From NCBI GenBank assembly GCA_949285025.1, contig CASDXG010000079.1, forward strand, positions 1 to 64,000: a stretch of DNA of 64,000 bases. The letters run 5' to 3'. The notes beneath the pieces were generated by a model. The model ran no database searches. It was not told the origin of the DNA and saw nothing but the letters and a program-made list of their open reading frames with translations. Below, one piece after another: positions 44,635-52,424 of this stretch; position 1 is the stretch's first letter, and every line of letters starts with the position of its first letter. Source of the DNA: an uncultured Bacteroides sp. Its GTDB lineage: Bacteria > Bacteroidota > Bacteroidia > Bacteroidales > Bacteroidaceae. A program made the position numbers and the translations under genes.

Positions 44635-45855
44635 ATGGCAGGTAAAAAGATTTCTTTGGTGGATAGGCAATATATCTTTCCTTTTATACTTGTAACATCA
44701 CTGTTTTTTTTGTGGGGATTTGCACATGCTATTCTGGACGTGCTGAATAAGCATTTTCAGGAATTGCTTGATATTTCAAAGATGCATTCGGCTTTTATTC
44801 AGGTAACGATGTATTTAGGATATTTTATCATGGCCATTCCTGCAGGTCTTTTTATCAATAGATACGGTTATCGTAAAGGAGTGGTATTCGGATTGCTGTT
44901 GTATGGGGTAGGAGCTTTGCTGTTTATACCGGGAGAGCGCGCCTCTTCGTTTAATGCTTTTCTGTTCGCTTTGTTTGTTATCGGGTGCGGATTGACCTTT
45001 TTAGAGACGGCGGCTAACCCGTATGTCACGGAACTTGGTGCAAAAGAAACGGCTGCGAGCCGGCTGAATTTCGCACAATCGTTTAACGGATTGGGATGTA
45101 TTTGCGCGCCGATTCTGACCGGCTTACTGCTTTTCCATGATGATTCACAAAAAGCGGCGGGGAATATTGCGGTTCCTTATGCCATTATGGGAGTAATTGT
45201 GTTGATTGTTGCTCTTATATTTTCCCGGATTAGATTGCCGGAGATAGAACATGCGGTTGAAACAGACGAGGCCGGTAATAAAATCGGCCTGTGGTCTCAT
45301 CGGTTATTTATATTTGGTCTGTTTGCATTGTTTGCATATGAGGTGGGAGAAATTTCGATAAACAGTTTTTTTATTAACTATGTTGTAGAGCAAGGCTGGA
45401 TGAATGCCCGTAACGCTTCGCTTGTGTTATCTTTTGGGGGACTCGGACTGTTTATGACGGGACGTTTTGTCGGTAGCTGGATAATGCGTCGGGTTTGTGC
45501 AGAGAAGATGTTGTTTGTTTGTGCTTCCGGGACAATACTGACAACAACGCTTGTTTTATTGGATGTGGGAATTGTTTCTCTTTTGGCATTGTTGTGCGGA
45601 TATGCATTTGAAGCAATTATGTTTCCTACAATCTTTGCTTTGGCATTGAAAGGATTGGGCAGCCACACGAAGCGTGCTTCTTCTTTTTTGATGATGTCGC
45701 CTGTGGGCGGAGTTGTAGGACCTTTACTGATGGGTTATGTTGCTGATTGCACTTCAATGGTTATATCGTTTATCGTGCCTGGTATAGCATATCTTGTTGT
45801 TTGGTTTTATGCCCGGAAAATGTTGTCTATATCATTGGGGGGACAGAAATCGTAA
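44635..45855 (+). CDS. Sugar:proton symporter, FucP/GluP-like MFS
   Basis: A 406-residue, twelve-helix major-facilitator protein of the fucose/glucose/galactose symporter (FHS) family. FFLWGFAHAILDVLNKHFQ in helix 1 and LFINRYGYRKGVV in loop 2-3 are FHS hallmarks; the ETAANPYVTELG motif in helix 4 is highly diagnostic of the glucose/galactose/fucose group. It probably imports a hexose or deoxyhexose released by periplasmic glycosidases such as the adjacent GH92, though the substrate is not fixed. It ends at a shared terminator. Confidence 0.88.
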   Translation: MAGKKISLVDRQYIFPFILVTSLFFLWGFAHAILDVLNKHFQELLDISKMHSAFIQVTMYLGYFIMAIPAGLFINRYGYRKGVVFGLLLYGVGALLFIPGERASSFNAFLFALFVIGCGLTFLETAANPYVTELGAKETAASRLNFAQSFNGLGCICAPILTGLLLFHDDSQKAAGNIAVPYAIMGVIVLIVALIFSRIRLPEIEHAVETDEAGNKIGLWSHRLFIFGLFALFAYEVGEISINSFFINYVVEQGWMNARNASLVLSFGGLGLFMTGRFVGSWIMRRVCAEKMLFVCASGTILTTTLVLLDVGIVSLLALLCGYAFEAIMFPTIFALALKGLGSHTKRASSFLMMSPVGGVVGPLLMGYVADCTSMVISFIVPGIAYLVVWFYARKMLSISLGGQKS

Positions 45856-45896
45856 ATGCGGATGTTTTGTGGAAAAAATGGGGACATTATAATGAA

Positions 45897-45938
45897 AAAG
45901 CCTCGATATCTTATTCGGAATATCGAGGCTTTTTTTAT
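45897..45938 (+). terminator. Strong bidirectional terminator
   Basis: AAAGCCTCGATAT pairs with ATATCGAGGCTTT across a 10-nt loop, followed by TTTT. It separates the convergent sugar-porter and GH92 genes and can serve both. Confidence 0.9.
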
Positions 45939-45963
45939 TTGTTTGGCGATAAAGTCTGACTGT

Positions 45964-48111
45964 TTATTCTGTCGTGATAGTGAGTTGTTTGCCCTGTGTC
46001 AATAAAGAATGCGGGATAAACCATCCGTCAATCTTCTTTCCGTCGTAAGATATGTTCGTTATTTTGCGCCCGTTGCCTTCTTTTGCGATTGTAAAGGAAC
46101 TGCCGTCTCCTAAGGAGAATTTTATCTTATCGAATAAAGGAACCGTTACAATGTATTCCGGATCGGCAGGAGAATAAGTATATAATCCGATGGCATTGAA
46201 TACATACCACGCAGACATTTCTCCTGCATCGTCCATACCCGAATATGCAAGCTTATCTTTTCCCATATCGTAGTAATGGTTCATGATACTGTCCAGCATG
46301 CATTGCGCCTTTTCTTGCTTGTCTATAAAATAATAGGTGTACGGCACGCTGTGATCCGGTTGGTTTCCGTGACAATAATTACCGATGAATCCTGTCATAT
46401 TGTGTGCCTCGTATCCGCGCCAAGGCTCTGAAAAAAGAGAGTCAAGTTTTTGTTCTACCGCTTCTTTGCTCGGGTAAAGTGCAAGCATTCCTTCCGGGTC
46501 ATGCGGAGCAAAGAAGAGAGATTGCCATGCATTTGCTTCGCGATACATGTATGCATAATACGGATAATACGGGTCAAAATCTTTTATCCAGCTTCCGTCG
46601 GCGATGCGTCCTCTCCAGAAACCGGTGCTCGGATCGAATAAATTTTTATAGTTTTGCGACCGTTTCATGAGCAAGTCATAATTGTTTGTATCGCCCAGTT
46701 CTTTTGCGAGTAAGGCTGTTGCATAATCATCATAGGCATATTCTACTGTTTTTGTTACGGCGGCCTTATATTCATCCCACGTCGGAACGTTTGTTGTATC
46801 TTTTTCTGCTATCCAACCTTGCTTGATATATTCATCCAGATACGGCCTTCCTCCTCTTCCCGGAACTGTGGCATTTTTCAGTAATAACTTATATGCCCGT
46901 TGCAAATCAAAGTTCTTGATACCGCGAAGATAGTTGCCTGCTACGAATGTCGATGCGTGATCTCCGTGAAAGAATGTGGGCATGTATCCGTTTCTTTTCT
47001 CGCCTTTATCAGTGATTGATTTAATTATATCTGCTGTAACATCAGGAGAAACCATACCTATTAATATGAGTTTATTCCGATAATCATCCCAGAAAGACGG
47101 GTCTGTATAGTAGCGGAAGTCTGCTTTTACGACGTTCCCTTTGGCGTCGGTATATTCTCCGTTTATGTCACTGCGCAGGGCCGGCCATAAAAACGAGCGG
47201 TAAAGGCAAGAATAAAATATGCCTTTTTCCCGTTCTGTTCCACCTTCAACCTGGATTTGTGACAGCAGTTTTTCCCATTCTTTGTCGGCTTCTTTTCTGA
47301 CTTGTGCAAAACTTTTGTTTAGCATTTCTTGTTCAAGATTTTCTTTTGCATTGTCGATGCTGACAAAAGAAAAGCCGATTTTCACTTCCAAAGGCTTGCT
47401 GCCTTTACTGTCTTCGAAGTTGATGACGGAAACTTCCCGCTTGTCATCTTTTATTTGTTCGATGTCTTTTATCTTATAGTTCGTTACGGCATAAAAACGC
47501 ATATTCCCTTCTGCATTTTGATTTCCGGAGAAAGTATAGTCATCAACCTTTTGTATTTTCCAGTCGCGTACGTGATTATTTGTACGGGTCAGGTCGGCTA
47601 AAAGTTTTTTATCGTCTTCCGGAAGGAAAGTGTATTTATGATATGCGCAACGTAACGTGGAGGTTAATTCAGCATTTACATTATATCTTTCCAGGAAGAC
47701 CTGATAGTATCCCGGATGGGCGGATTCATTTTCATGACTATATCGGGAACAAAAGTCGTTTGGGGATACATCTCCGGTTACGGGAAGCAGCGGGATGTGC
47801 AGTAAGTTCCAGTGTCCTTTATTTGTATGAGTGAAACCATATATTACAGAGTCCTCATACTGATATCCGGCTCCGCTGCGGTATTGGGTTACCGGACTGA
47901 GTTGTACCATTGCATTCGGGACGGAAGAACCGGGAAAAACTTCTGCTCCCCAAGTGCGGGATTTGATGTGTCTTACATAACCTAAGTCTTCAGGTTCCCA
48001 TAATGTGGCTGTTCCTAAAAAAGGATTGACGTAATCTGTAAGTCGCTTTTCGTGGTTGCAACTTGTCAGAAGGGCTAATGTTGCAAGCCCTATTATTAAA
48101 TAGCTTTTCAT
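45964..48111 (-). CDS. GH92 alpha-mannosidase-like lipoprotein
   Basis: Predicted calcium-dependent exo-alpha-mannosidase, exported as a lipoprotein (LATLALLTSC, Cys near residue 18). The 715 residues match the GH92 plan: DYVNPFLGTAT, FPGSSVPNAMVQLSP, YQYEDSVIYGFTHTNKGH, then the catalytic domain with FHGDHASTFVAGNYLRG, DDAGEMSAWYVFNAIGLY and DPEYIVTVPLFDKI (each shown in part). GH92 enzymes act on N-glycan and yeast-mannan linkages. It converges on a FucP-like porter, a plausible partner for uptake of the released sugar. Confidence 0.9.
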   Translation of the reverse strand: MKSYLIIGLATLALLTSCNHEKRLTDYVNPFLGTATLWEPEDLGYVRHIKSRTWGAEVFPGSSVPNAMVQLSPVTQYRSGAGYQYEDSVIYGFTHTNKGHWNLLHIPLLPVTGDVSPNDFCSRYSHENESAHPGYYQVFLERYNVNAELTSTLRCAYHKYTFLPEDDKKLLADLTRTNNHVRDWKIQKVDDYTFSGNQNAEGNMRFYAVTNYKIKDIEQIKDDKREVSVINFEDSKGSKPLEVKIGFSFVSIDNAKENLEQEMLNKSFAQVRKEADKEWEKLLSQIQVEGGTEREKGIFYSCLYRSFLWPALRSDINGEYTDAKGNVVKADFRYYTDPSFWDDYRNKLILIGMVSPDVTADIIKSITDKGEKRNGYMPTFFHGDHASTFVAGNYLRGIKNFDLQRAYKLLLKNATVPGRGGRPYLDEYIKQGWIAEKDTTNVPTWDEYKAAVTKTVEYAYDDYATALLAKELGDTNNYDLLMKRSQNYKNLFDPSTGFWRGRIADGSWIKDFDPYYPYYAYMYREANAWQSLFFAPHDPEGMLALYPSKEAVEQKLDSLFSEPWRGYEAHNMTGFIGNYCHGNQPDHSVPYTYYFIDKQEKAQCMLDSIMNHYYDMGKDKLAYSGMDDAGEMSAWYVFNAIGLYTYSPADPEYIVTVPLFDKIKFSLGDGSSFTIAKEGNGRKITNISYDGKKIDGWFIPHSLLTQGKQLTITTE

Positions 48112-48305
48112 GTGTATGTAATTAAAAAATATAACGAATAATATATGTTTAATTATTTAATGTAATAAAATTAGAAAAAGACTTGGGGGATGCAAAGAAA
48201 ATTCTGCTTTTTTATGACACATTAAGCGATATGCCTTATTTAAAAAGGTATAGAGGAGTTTTAAAAAGCCGGTGTCGTTTTTATGGAAAGAACGGGGGCT
48301 TTGAT

Positions 48306-49202
48306 TTAAATTATTTCGGCGTGTAAGTTACTTTGCCGTATTGTTTTTAAAGCTTGCTCTTCTGTTCCGGAGAAAGGGCCCGACTTTTCTATTTTCAATG
48401 TAGACAGCGCAGCGGCAAAACATCCGGCTTCATCATACGATGCCCCTTTGTCTCTCATGTATAAATATCCCATGACATAAGTATCTCCGCACCCGGTGGC
48501 GTCTACAATTTCTGCGGGGGGATAGGCAGGGATTCGGTAAAACTTATGTTCTGCATAGATAAGAGAGCCTAAGCTGCCGAGCGTGAGCAGTACCTCTTTT
48601 ACTCCCCATCGGTTTAGTTGAATGGCAGCTTCCCGGAAGTCTTTTGAGCCGGTTAGCACTTCTGCTTCGTGTTCATTGACTTTTAGTATGTGAATATATT
48701 GCAATAATTCTTTTTTATCTTTCCAGTCGACCGGAAAGACCTTGTCTCCTTTAACCTCACGAAGAAAACCTTGTGCATCGACCGACAAGATACTTTTTTG
48801 TGAGAGATGCTTAATTACTTCAGGTGAGAAGTCATCGGCCAGCAGGCTGCCTAAATGAAAAAAACGGGCGTTTTCTTCTTTTATGTCTTTAAGTGTAAAA
48901 GGATCGGCTTTGGCCAATACCCGTTGCGTGCGGTTGTTTTGGTCGTTTCCATATGTGTTTTCAAAATAAACAGTCCGGCGGCTCGGAATAATCTTTACAT
49001 CAATTCCGTTTTTCTGCATCTCTTCCGCATGAACATATTCGCTTGGAGCAAGAGCTGTAACGAGACGATAGTTTCGGGAATTATTTAAGTGATTAATGCC
49101 GTACGAGAAATAATAAGCAGTTCCTCCCGGCATGTAAGACGTTTGCTTGGGAGTGATAATCTTGTCTAACGTGATATGTCCGATACAACAAATGTTGTTC
49201 AT
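48306..49202 (-). CDS. PfkB/ribokinase-family sugar kinase
   Basis: A 298-residue carbohydrate or nucleoside kinase. The N-terminal PGGTAYYFSYGIN segment matches the substrate-binding signature 1 and DATGCGDTYVMGY near residue 225 is PfkB signature 2, with the catalytic Asp in GCGD. LKVNEHEAEVLTG is also typical. The substrate cannot be deduced; its position next to, and divergent from, inositol-phosphate synthase makes a cyclitol or sugar possible. An exact -7 box lies 27 nt upstream of its start. Confidence 0.85.
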   Translation of the reverse strand: MNNICCIGHITLDKIITPKQTSYMPGGTAYYFSYGINHLNNSRNYRLVTALAPSEYVHAEEMQKNGIDVKIIPSRRTVYFENTYGNDQNNRTQRVLAKADPFTLKDIKEENARFFHLGSLLADDFSPEVIKHLSQKSILSVDAQGFLREVKGDKVFPVDWKDKKELLQYIHILKVNEHEAEVLTGSKDFREAAIQLNRWGVKEVLLTLGSLGSLIYAEHKFYRIPAYPPAEIVDATGCGDTYVMGYLYMRDKGASYDEAGCFAAALSTLKIEKSGPFSGTEEQALKTIRQSNLHAEII

Positions 49203-49228
49203 AATAAAATGCTTCTAAAAAATTTCCG

Positions 49229-49236
49229 CAAAGATA
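49229..49236 (-). promoter_or_regulatory. -7 box for the PfkB kinase gene
   Basis: Reads TATCTTTG on the minus strand, an exact consensus match. Confidence 0.55.
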
Positions 49237-49474
49237 GGGATTTTTTTCAGGAAACCGGATAACGTCGTTTTAAAAAGCGTCCGTCGTTTCTTTCGGAGAT
49301 GGAACCGAATTGAAAGAAGGTTGCGAATAGGCGGGCTAAAATAGCTATATGATAAAGGTCTACAGATGGCACATTTTTACAAATCGGGCTTTCAGCTTTG
49401 TGTATTTATGGAGTATTTGTCTGAAAAAGAAGATAAAAAAGTAATTGAGATTCTTTTTTACGTGAATAAAATTA

Positions 49475-49482
49475 TATCTTTG
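49475..49482 (+). promoter_or_regulatory. -7 box for ino1
   Basis: TATCTTTG, an exact consensus match, 66 nt before the ino1 ATG. A near match (TAAACTTTG) follows about 10 nt later. Confidence 0.5.
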
Positions 49483-49548
49483 CCAAGATTTTAAACTTTG
49501 TACTTTTTTAGAGAATAACTAAAATACTTTAAGAAAAGATATTTAAAG

Positions 49549-50856
49549 ATGGAAAAAAAGAATGTGCAACCGGCAACCGGTAAACTAGGAGTGTTGTGTG
49601 TTGGATTGGGAGCAGTAGCTACCACGTTTATGACAGGTGTGTTGATGGTTCGTAAAGGGCTGGCAAAGCCTGTGGGTTCAATGACCCAGTATGACAAGAT
49701 TCGTGTAGGGCGTGGCGCCGAGAAAAAATATCTCCATTATAACGAGATTGTTCCTCTTGCTCAATTGAAGGATATCGTGTTCGGCGCATGGGATGTATAT
49801 CCTGCCAATGCTTATGAGTCAGCGATGAATTGTGAGGTGTTGAAGGAGAAGGATATTCTTCCGGTTAAAGATGAACTGGAGAAAATAGTTCCGATGAAAG
49901 CTGCTTTTGATCACGAGTATGCCAAACGTTTAGATGGAAGCAATGTGAAGACTTGTTCAACACGTTGGGATATGGTTGAACAGTTGCGTGCTGATATTCG
50001 TAACTTTAAAGAGGTTAACGGTTGCGAACGTGTTGTAGTATTGTGGGCTGCGTCTACAGAAATTTATGTCCCTGTTTGCGAAGAAGTGCATGGAAGTTTA
50101 GCTGCATTGGAAAAGGCAATGAAAGAAAACGACTGTGTGCATATTGCTCCATCAATGTGTTATGCTTATGCGGCATTGGCGGAAGGTGCTCCGTTTATTA
50201 TGGGCGCTCCGAATACAACAGTGGATATTCCTGCGATGTGGGAGATGGCGGAAAAGACAAAACTTCCTATTGCAGGGAAAGATTTCAAGACAGGTCAGAC
50301 ATTGGTTAAATCGGGTTTTGCTCCGATTATAGGAACCCGTTGCTTAGGTTTGTCCGGATGGTTCTCTACGAATATCTTGGGAAACCGTGACGGACTTGTG
50401 CTTGATGAGCCGGCAAACTTCCATACAAAGGAAGTAAGCAAGCTGTCAACTCTTGAATCAATTCTTGTTCCTGAGGATCAGCCGGACTTATATACTGATT
50501 ATTATCACAAGGTGCGTATTAATTATTATCCGCCCCGTAATGACAATAAGGAAGGATGGGATAACATAGACATCTTCGGCTGGATGGGATATCCTATGCA
50601 GATAAAGATTAATTTCTTGTGCCGTGATTCTATTTTGGCCGCACCTTTGTGTCTGGACTTGGTACTGCTTAGCGATTTGGCTGCCCGTGCAGGACGTTAT
50701 GGAATTCAGCGTTTCTTAAGTTTCTTCCTGAAAAGTCCGATGCATGATTACACGAAAGATGAGGTTCCTGTAAATCATTTATTCCAACAATATGTAATGT
50801 TGAAAAATGCGCTTCGTGAAATGGGTGGTTATGAGCCCGATGAAGAAATAGATTAA
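49549..50856 (+). CDS. ino1: myo-Inositol-1-phosphate synthase
   Basis: NAD-dependent enzyme that turns glucose 6-phosphate into inositol 3-phosphate. It has 435 residues. GLGAVATTFMTGVLM at the N-terminus is the Rossmann NAD motif, GAWDVYPANAYESAM an insert region, APSMCYAYAAL and GAPNTTVDIP, then GKDFKTGQT and SWFSTNILGNRDG are standard MIPS active-site segments. In some Bacteroides, MIPS makes the head group for inositol phospholipids and sphingolipids. The lipid-transfer genes of that pathway are not seen beside it here. It has its own promoter and terminator. Confidence 0.94.
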   Translation: MEKKNVQPATGKLGVLCVGLGAVATTFMTGVLMVRKGLAKPVGSMTQYDKIRVGRGAEKKYLHYNEIVPLAQLKDIVFGAWDVYPANAYESAMNCEVLKEKDILPVKDELEKIVPMKAAFDHEYAKRLDGSNVKTCSTRWDMVEQLRADIRNFKEVNGCERVVVLWAASTEIYVPVCEEVHGSLAALEKAMKENDCVHIAPSMCYAYAALAEGAPFIMGAPNTTVDIPAMWEMAEKTKLPIAGKDFKTGQTLVKSGFAPIIGTRCLGLSGWFSTNILGNRDGLVLDEPANFHTKEVSKLSTLESILVPEDQPDLYTDYYHKVRINYYPPRNDNKEGWDNIDIFGWMGYPMQIKINFLCRDSILAAPLCLDLVLLSDLAARAGRYGIQRFLSFFLKSPMHDYTKDEVPVNHLFQQYVMLKNALREMGGYEPDEEID

Positions 50857-50877
50857 TAAGAGTCTTATAATAATTTT

Positions 50878-50922
50878 AAAAGCCCTTTCGAGTAAAATAT
50901 AAATGCCCGGAAGGGCTTTTTG
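50878..50922 (+). terminator. Terminator after ino1
   Basis: AAAAGCCCTT pairs with AAGGGCTTTT across a 25-nt loop, followed by T. It also faces the end of the convergent CDF gene. Confidence 0.8.
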
Positions 50923-50981
50923 CGTGAAATCAGGGAAAGAATTGCATGAAAGTTGCAGGTAGGGTTCGGCGGGATGCCGTA

Positions 50982-51884
50982 TCAGCAGCAATACCTTTCT
51001 TTGCAATCGTTTTGAGACATTTCAAATTCTACGGTGCAGTGTTTTACATTGAGGCTGTGAAACAGTTCTTTTACTGCCTGTTTTGTGTCTTCCATTTGTG
51101 CAATTTCTTTTAATACAATATGTATAGTGGCTGCATTCTCTGTGGTGCTTACTGCCCACACGTGCAGGTGATGCCAACTTTCAATGTTTGTTATGGCAGA
51201 AAGGCGGTTTTGAATTTGTGAAAGGTCAACCGTTGACGGAACGGCGTCAAGAGATAAGTATAAGCTTTCTTTTAATAATTTCCATGTCGATATGAGAATG
51301 ATTATGGCAATAATCAGGCTTATGATAGGGTCGATAATGAAGAAACCTGTAGTGGAGATAATGATTCCGGCAACAACGACGCCGATAGAGACCAACGTAT
51401 CCATTGCCATGTGGAGAAAGGCGCCCCGTATATTTAAGTCATTTTTCTGATGTCTCATGAGAAGCCATGCTGTAAGACCATTTACGATAATACCGATGCC
51501 GGCTGTCAGCGAGATAGCATTTCCCGAAATGTGTATCGGATTCTTTAGCTTATAAAGGCTTTCTATTATGATGGCTCCTATGGCGGTGAACAGAATAATT
51601 GCGTTGGTTAATGACACCAGAATAGTGCTTTTTTTGTATCCATAGGTGAACCGTTGATTGGCATGCCGTTTTGCTATCCGGAAAGCGAAAAGAGAAAGGA
51701 GAAGGCCGAACGTGTCACTTAGATTGTGTCCCGCGTCGGATAGAAGGCTAAGGGAGTTGTGATATATCCCGACAATACCCTCAGTTATGACAAAAAGCAT
51801 GTTTATGGTGATGCAGATAATGAGAACTGTGTTGAGAGATGTCACATTGTGCGGATGAATATGTGTGTGATGTGTATGCGGCAT
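50982..51884 (-). CDS. Cation diffusion facilitator (zinc/metal exporter)
   Basis: Six-helix CDF-family metal:proton antiporter, 300 residues from the ATG at 51884; an upstream in-frame ATG at 52007 would place the promoter inside the gene. The N-terminus is His-rich (MPHTHHTHIHPHN). HNSLSLLSDAGHNLSDTFGLLLSL holds the HxxxD metal site in helix 2 (read in part), and the matching site in helix 5 is HMAMDTLVSIGVV. The C-terminal cytoplasmic domain has WHHLHVWAVS. These are typical of CzcD/ZitB zinc exporters. An exact -7 box lies at 51946-51953. Confidence 0.9.
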   Translation of the reverse strand: MPHTHHTHIHPHNVTSLNTVLIICITINMLFVITEGIVGIYHNSLSLLSDAGHNLSDTFGLLLSLFAFRIAKRHANQRFTYGYKKSTILVSLTNAIILFTAIGAIIIESLYKLKNPIHISGNAISLTAGIGIIVNGLTAWLLMRHQKNDLNIRGAFLHMAMDTLVSIGVVVAGIIISTTGFFIIDPIISLIIAIIILISTWKLLKESLYLSLDAVPSTVDLSQIQNRLSAITNIESWHHLHVWAVSTTENAATIHIVLKEIAQMEDTKQAVKELFHSLNVKHCTVEFEMSQNDCKERYCC

Positions 51885-51945
51885 ATGCAAATGTTTTTGA
51901 TAAAAGAAAGTCAACTTTGATGAAAAACAACGGGTTGTTTGCCTG

Positions 51946-51953
51946 CAAAGATA
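51946..51953 (-). promoter_or_regulatory. -7 box for the CDF gene
   Basis: Reads TATCTTTG on the minus strand, 62 nt before the chosen ATG at 51884. Confidence 0.55.
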
Positions 51954-52126
51954 CTTATCTTTAAAAGAATTATGGGGAAGTTCTTGTTCTTCTGTGGAGA
52001 TTTGCAACCGAGTTGCATACGATATTTCAGCTAATATTAAAAGATGTGAAAAAACAATGTGCGGGTGTATGACTTAAAGTTATTTGTATTTACTTTGAAT
52101 GCGTGTAAAAATAAAATGAAAAGATT

Positions 52127-52303
52127 ATGAACGAATTAATTGAAAAAATCAAAGAATTAAGCGCAGCTTTGTTGACCGATGCAGAATTGCAGGCAGTAAA
52201 AGGAAATAAAGCAGCTGGAACTCGTGCTCGTAAAGCTTCGTTGGACTTGGAAAAAGTATTGAAAGAGTTCAGAAAAAAATCATTGGAAGAATCAAAAAAA
52301 TAA
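52127..52303 (+). CDS. Histone H1-like (Hc1-type) small protein
   Basis: A 58-residue protein read from ATG 52127 to TAA 52301-52303. It begins MNELIEKIKELSAALLTDAE and its centre is GNKAAGTRARKASLDLEKVL, followed by KEFRKKSLEESKK. The Lys/Ala/Arg-rich helical pattern with the GNKAAGTRARKASL core is that of the Bacteroidota histone H1-like family related to chlamydial Hc1. It probably binds DNA non-specifically and helps shape the nucleoid. It is followed by a very strong terminator, so it is a highly defined single-gene unit. Confidence 0.88.
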   Translation: MNELIEKIKELSAALLTDAELQAVKGNKAAGTRARKASLDLEKVLKEFRKKSLEESKK

Positions 52304-52324
52304 CATTTCTTCAATGTTCGAATT

Positions 52325-52378
52325 GAAGAGGTCATGTCATTTCTTCTTGGTTGAAATGATATGACCTCTTCTTTTTTT
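52325..52378 (+). terminator. Strong terminator after the histone-like gene
   Basis: GAAGAGGTCATgTCATTT pairs with AAATGAtATGACCTCTTC, with one bulged or mismatched position, followed by seven T. Confidence 0.92.
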
Positions 52379-52381
52379 ACA

Positions 52382-52389
52382 TAACTTTG
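52382..52389 (+). promoter_or_regulatory. -7 box for the double-kinase gene
   Basis: TAACTTTG, an exact match, 35 nt before the ATG and only a few bases after the previous gene's terminator T-run. Confidence 0.55.
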
Positions 52390-52424
52390 TAAATTTGTAG
52401 AAGGATATATTGGTTTGAAGATAT

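Larger units (their letters stand above)
49203..49548. other. Divergent promoter region between PfkB kinase and ino1
   Basis: The 346 nt hold one exact -7 box for each flanking gene (49229-49236 minus, 49475-49482 plus). The central part (49240-49450) is AT-rich; I see no frame, repeat or hairpin of note in it. Confidence 0.5.

Noticed and set aside
51885-52007. N-terminal extension of the CDF protein
   Set aside because: It would run through the -7 box at 51946-51953, and CDF proteins start near the His-rich segment.
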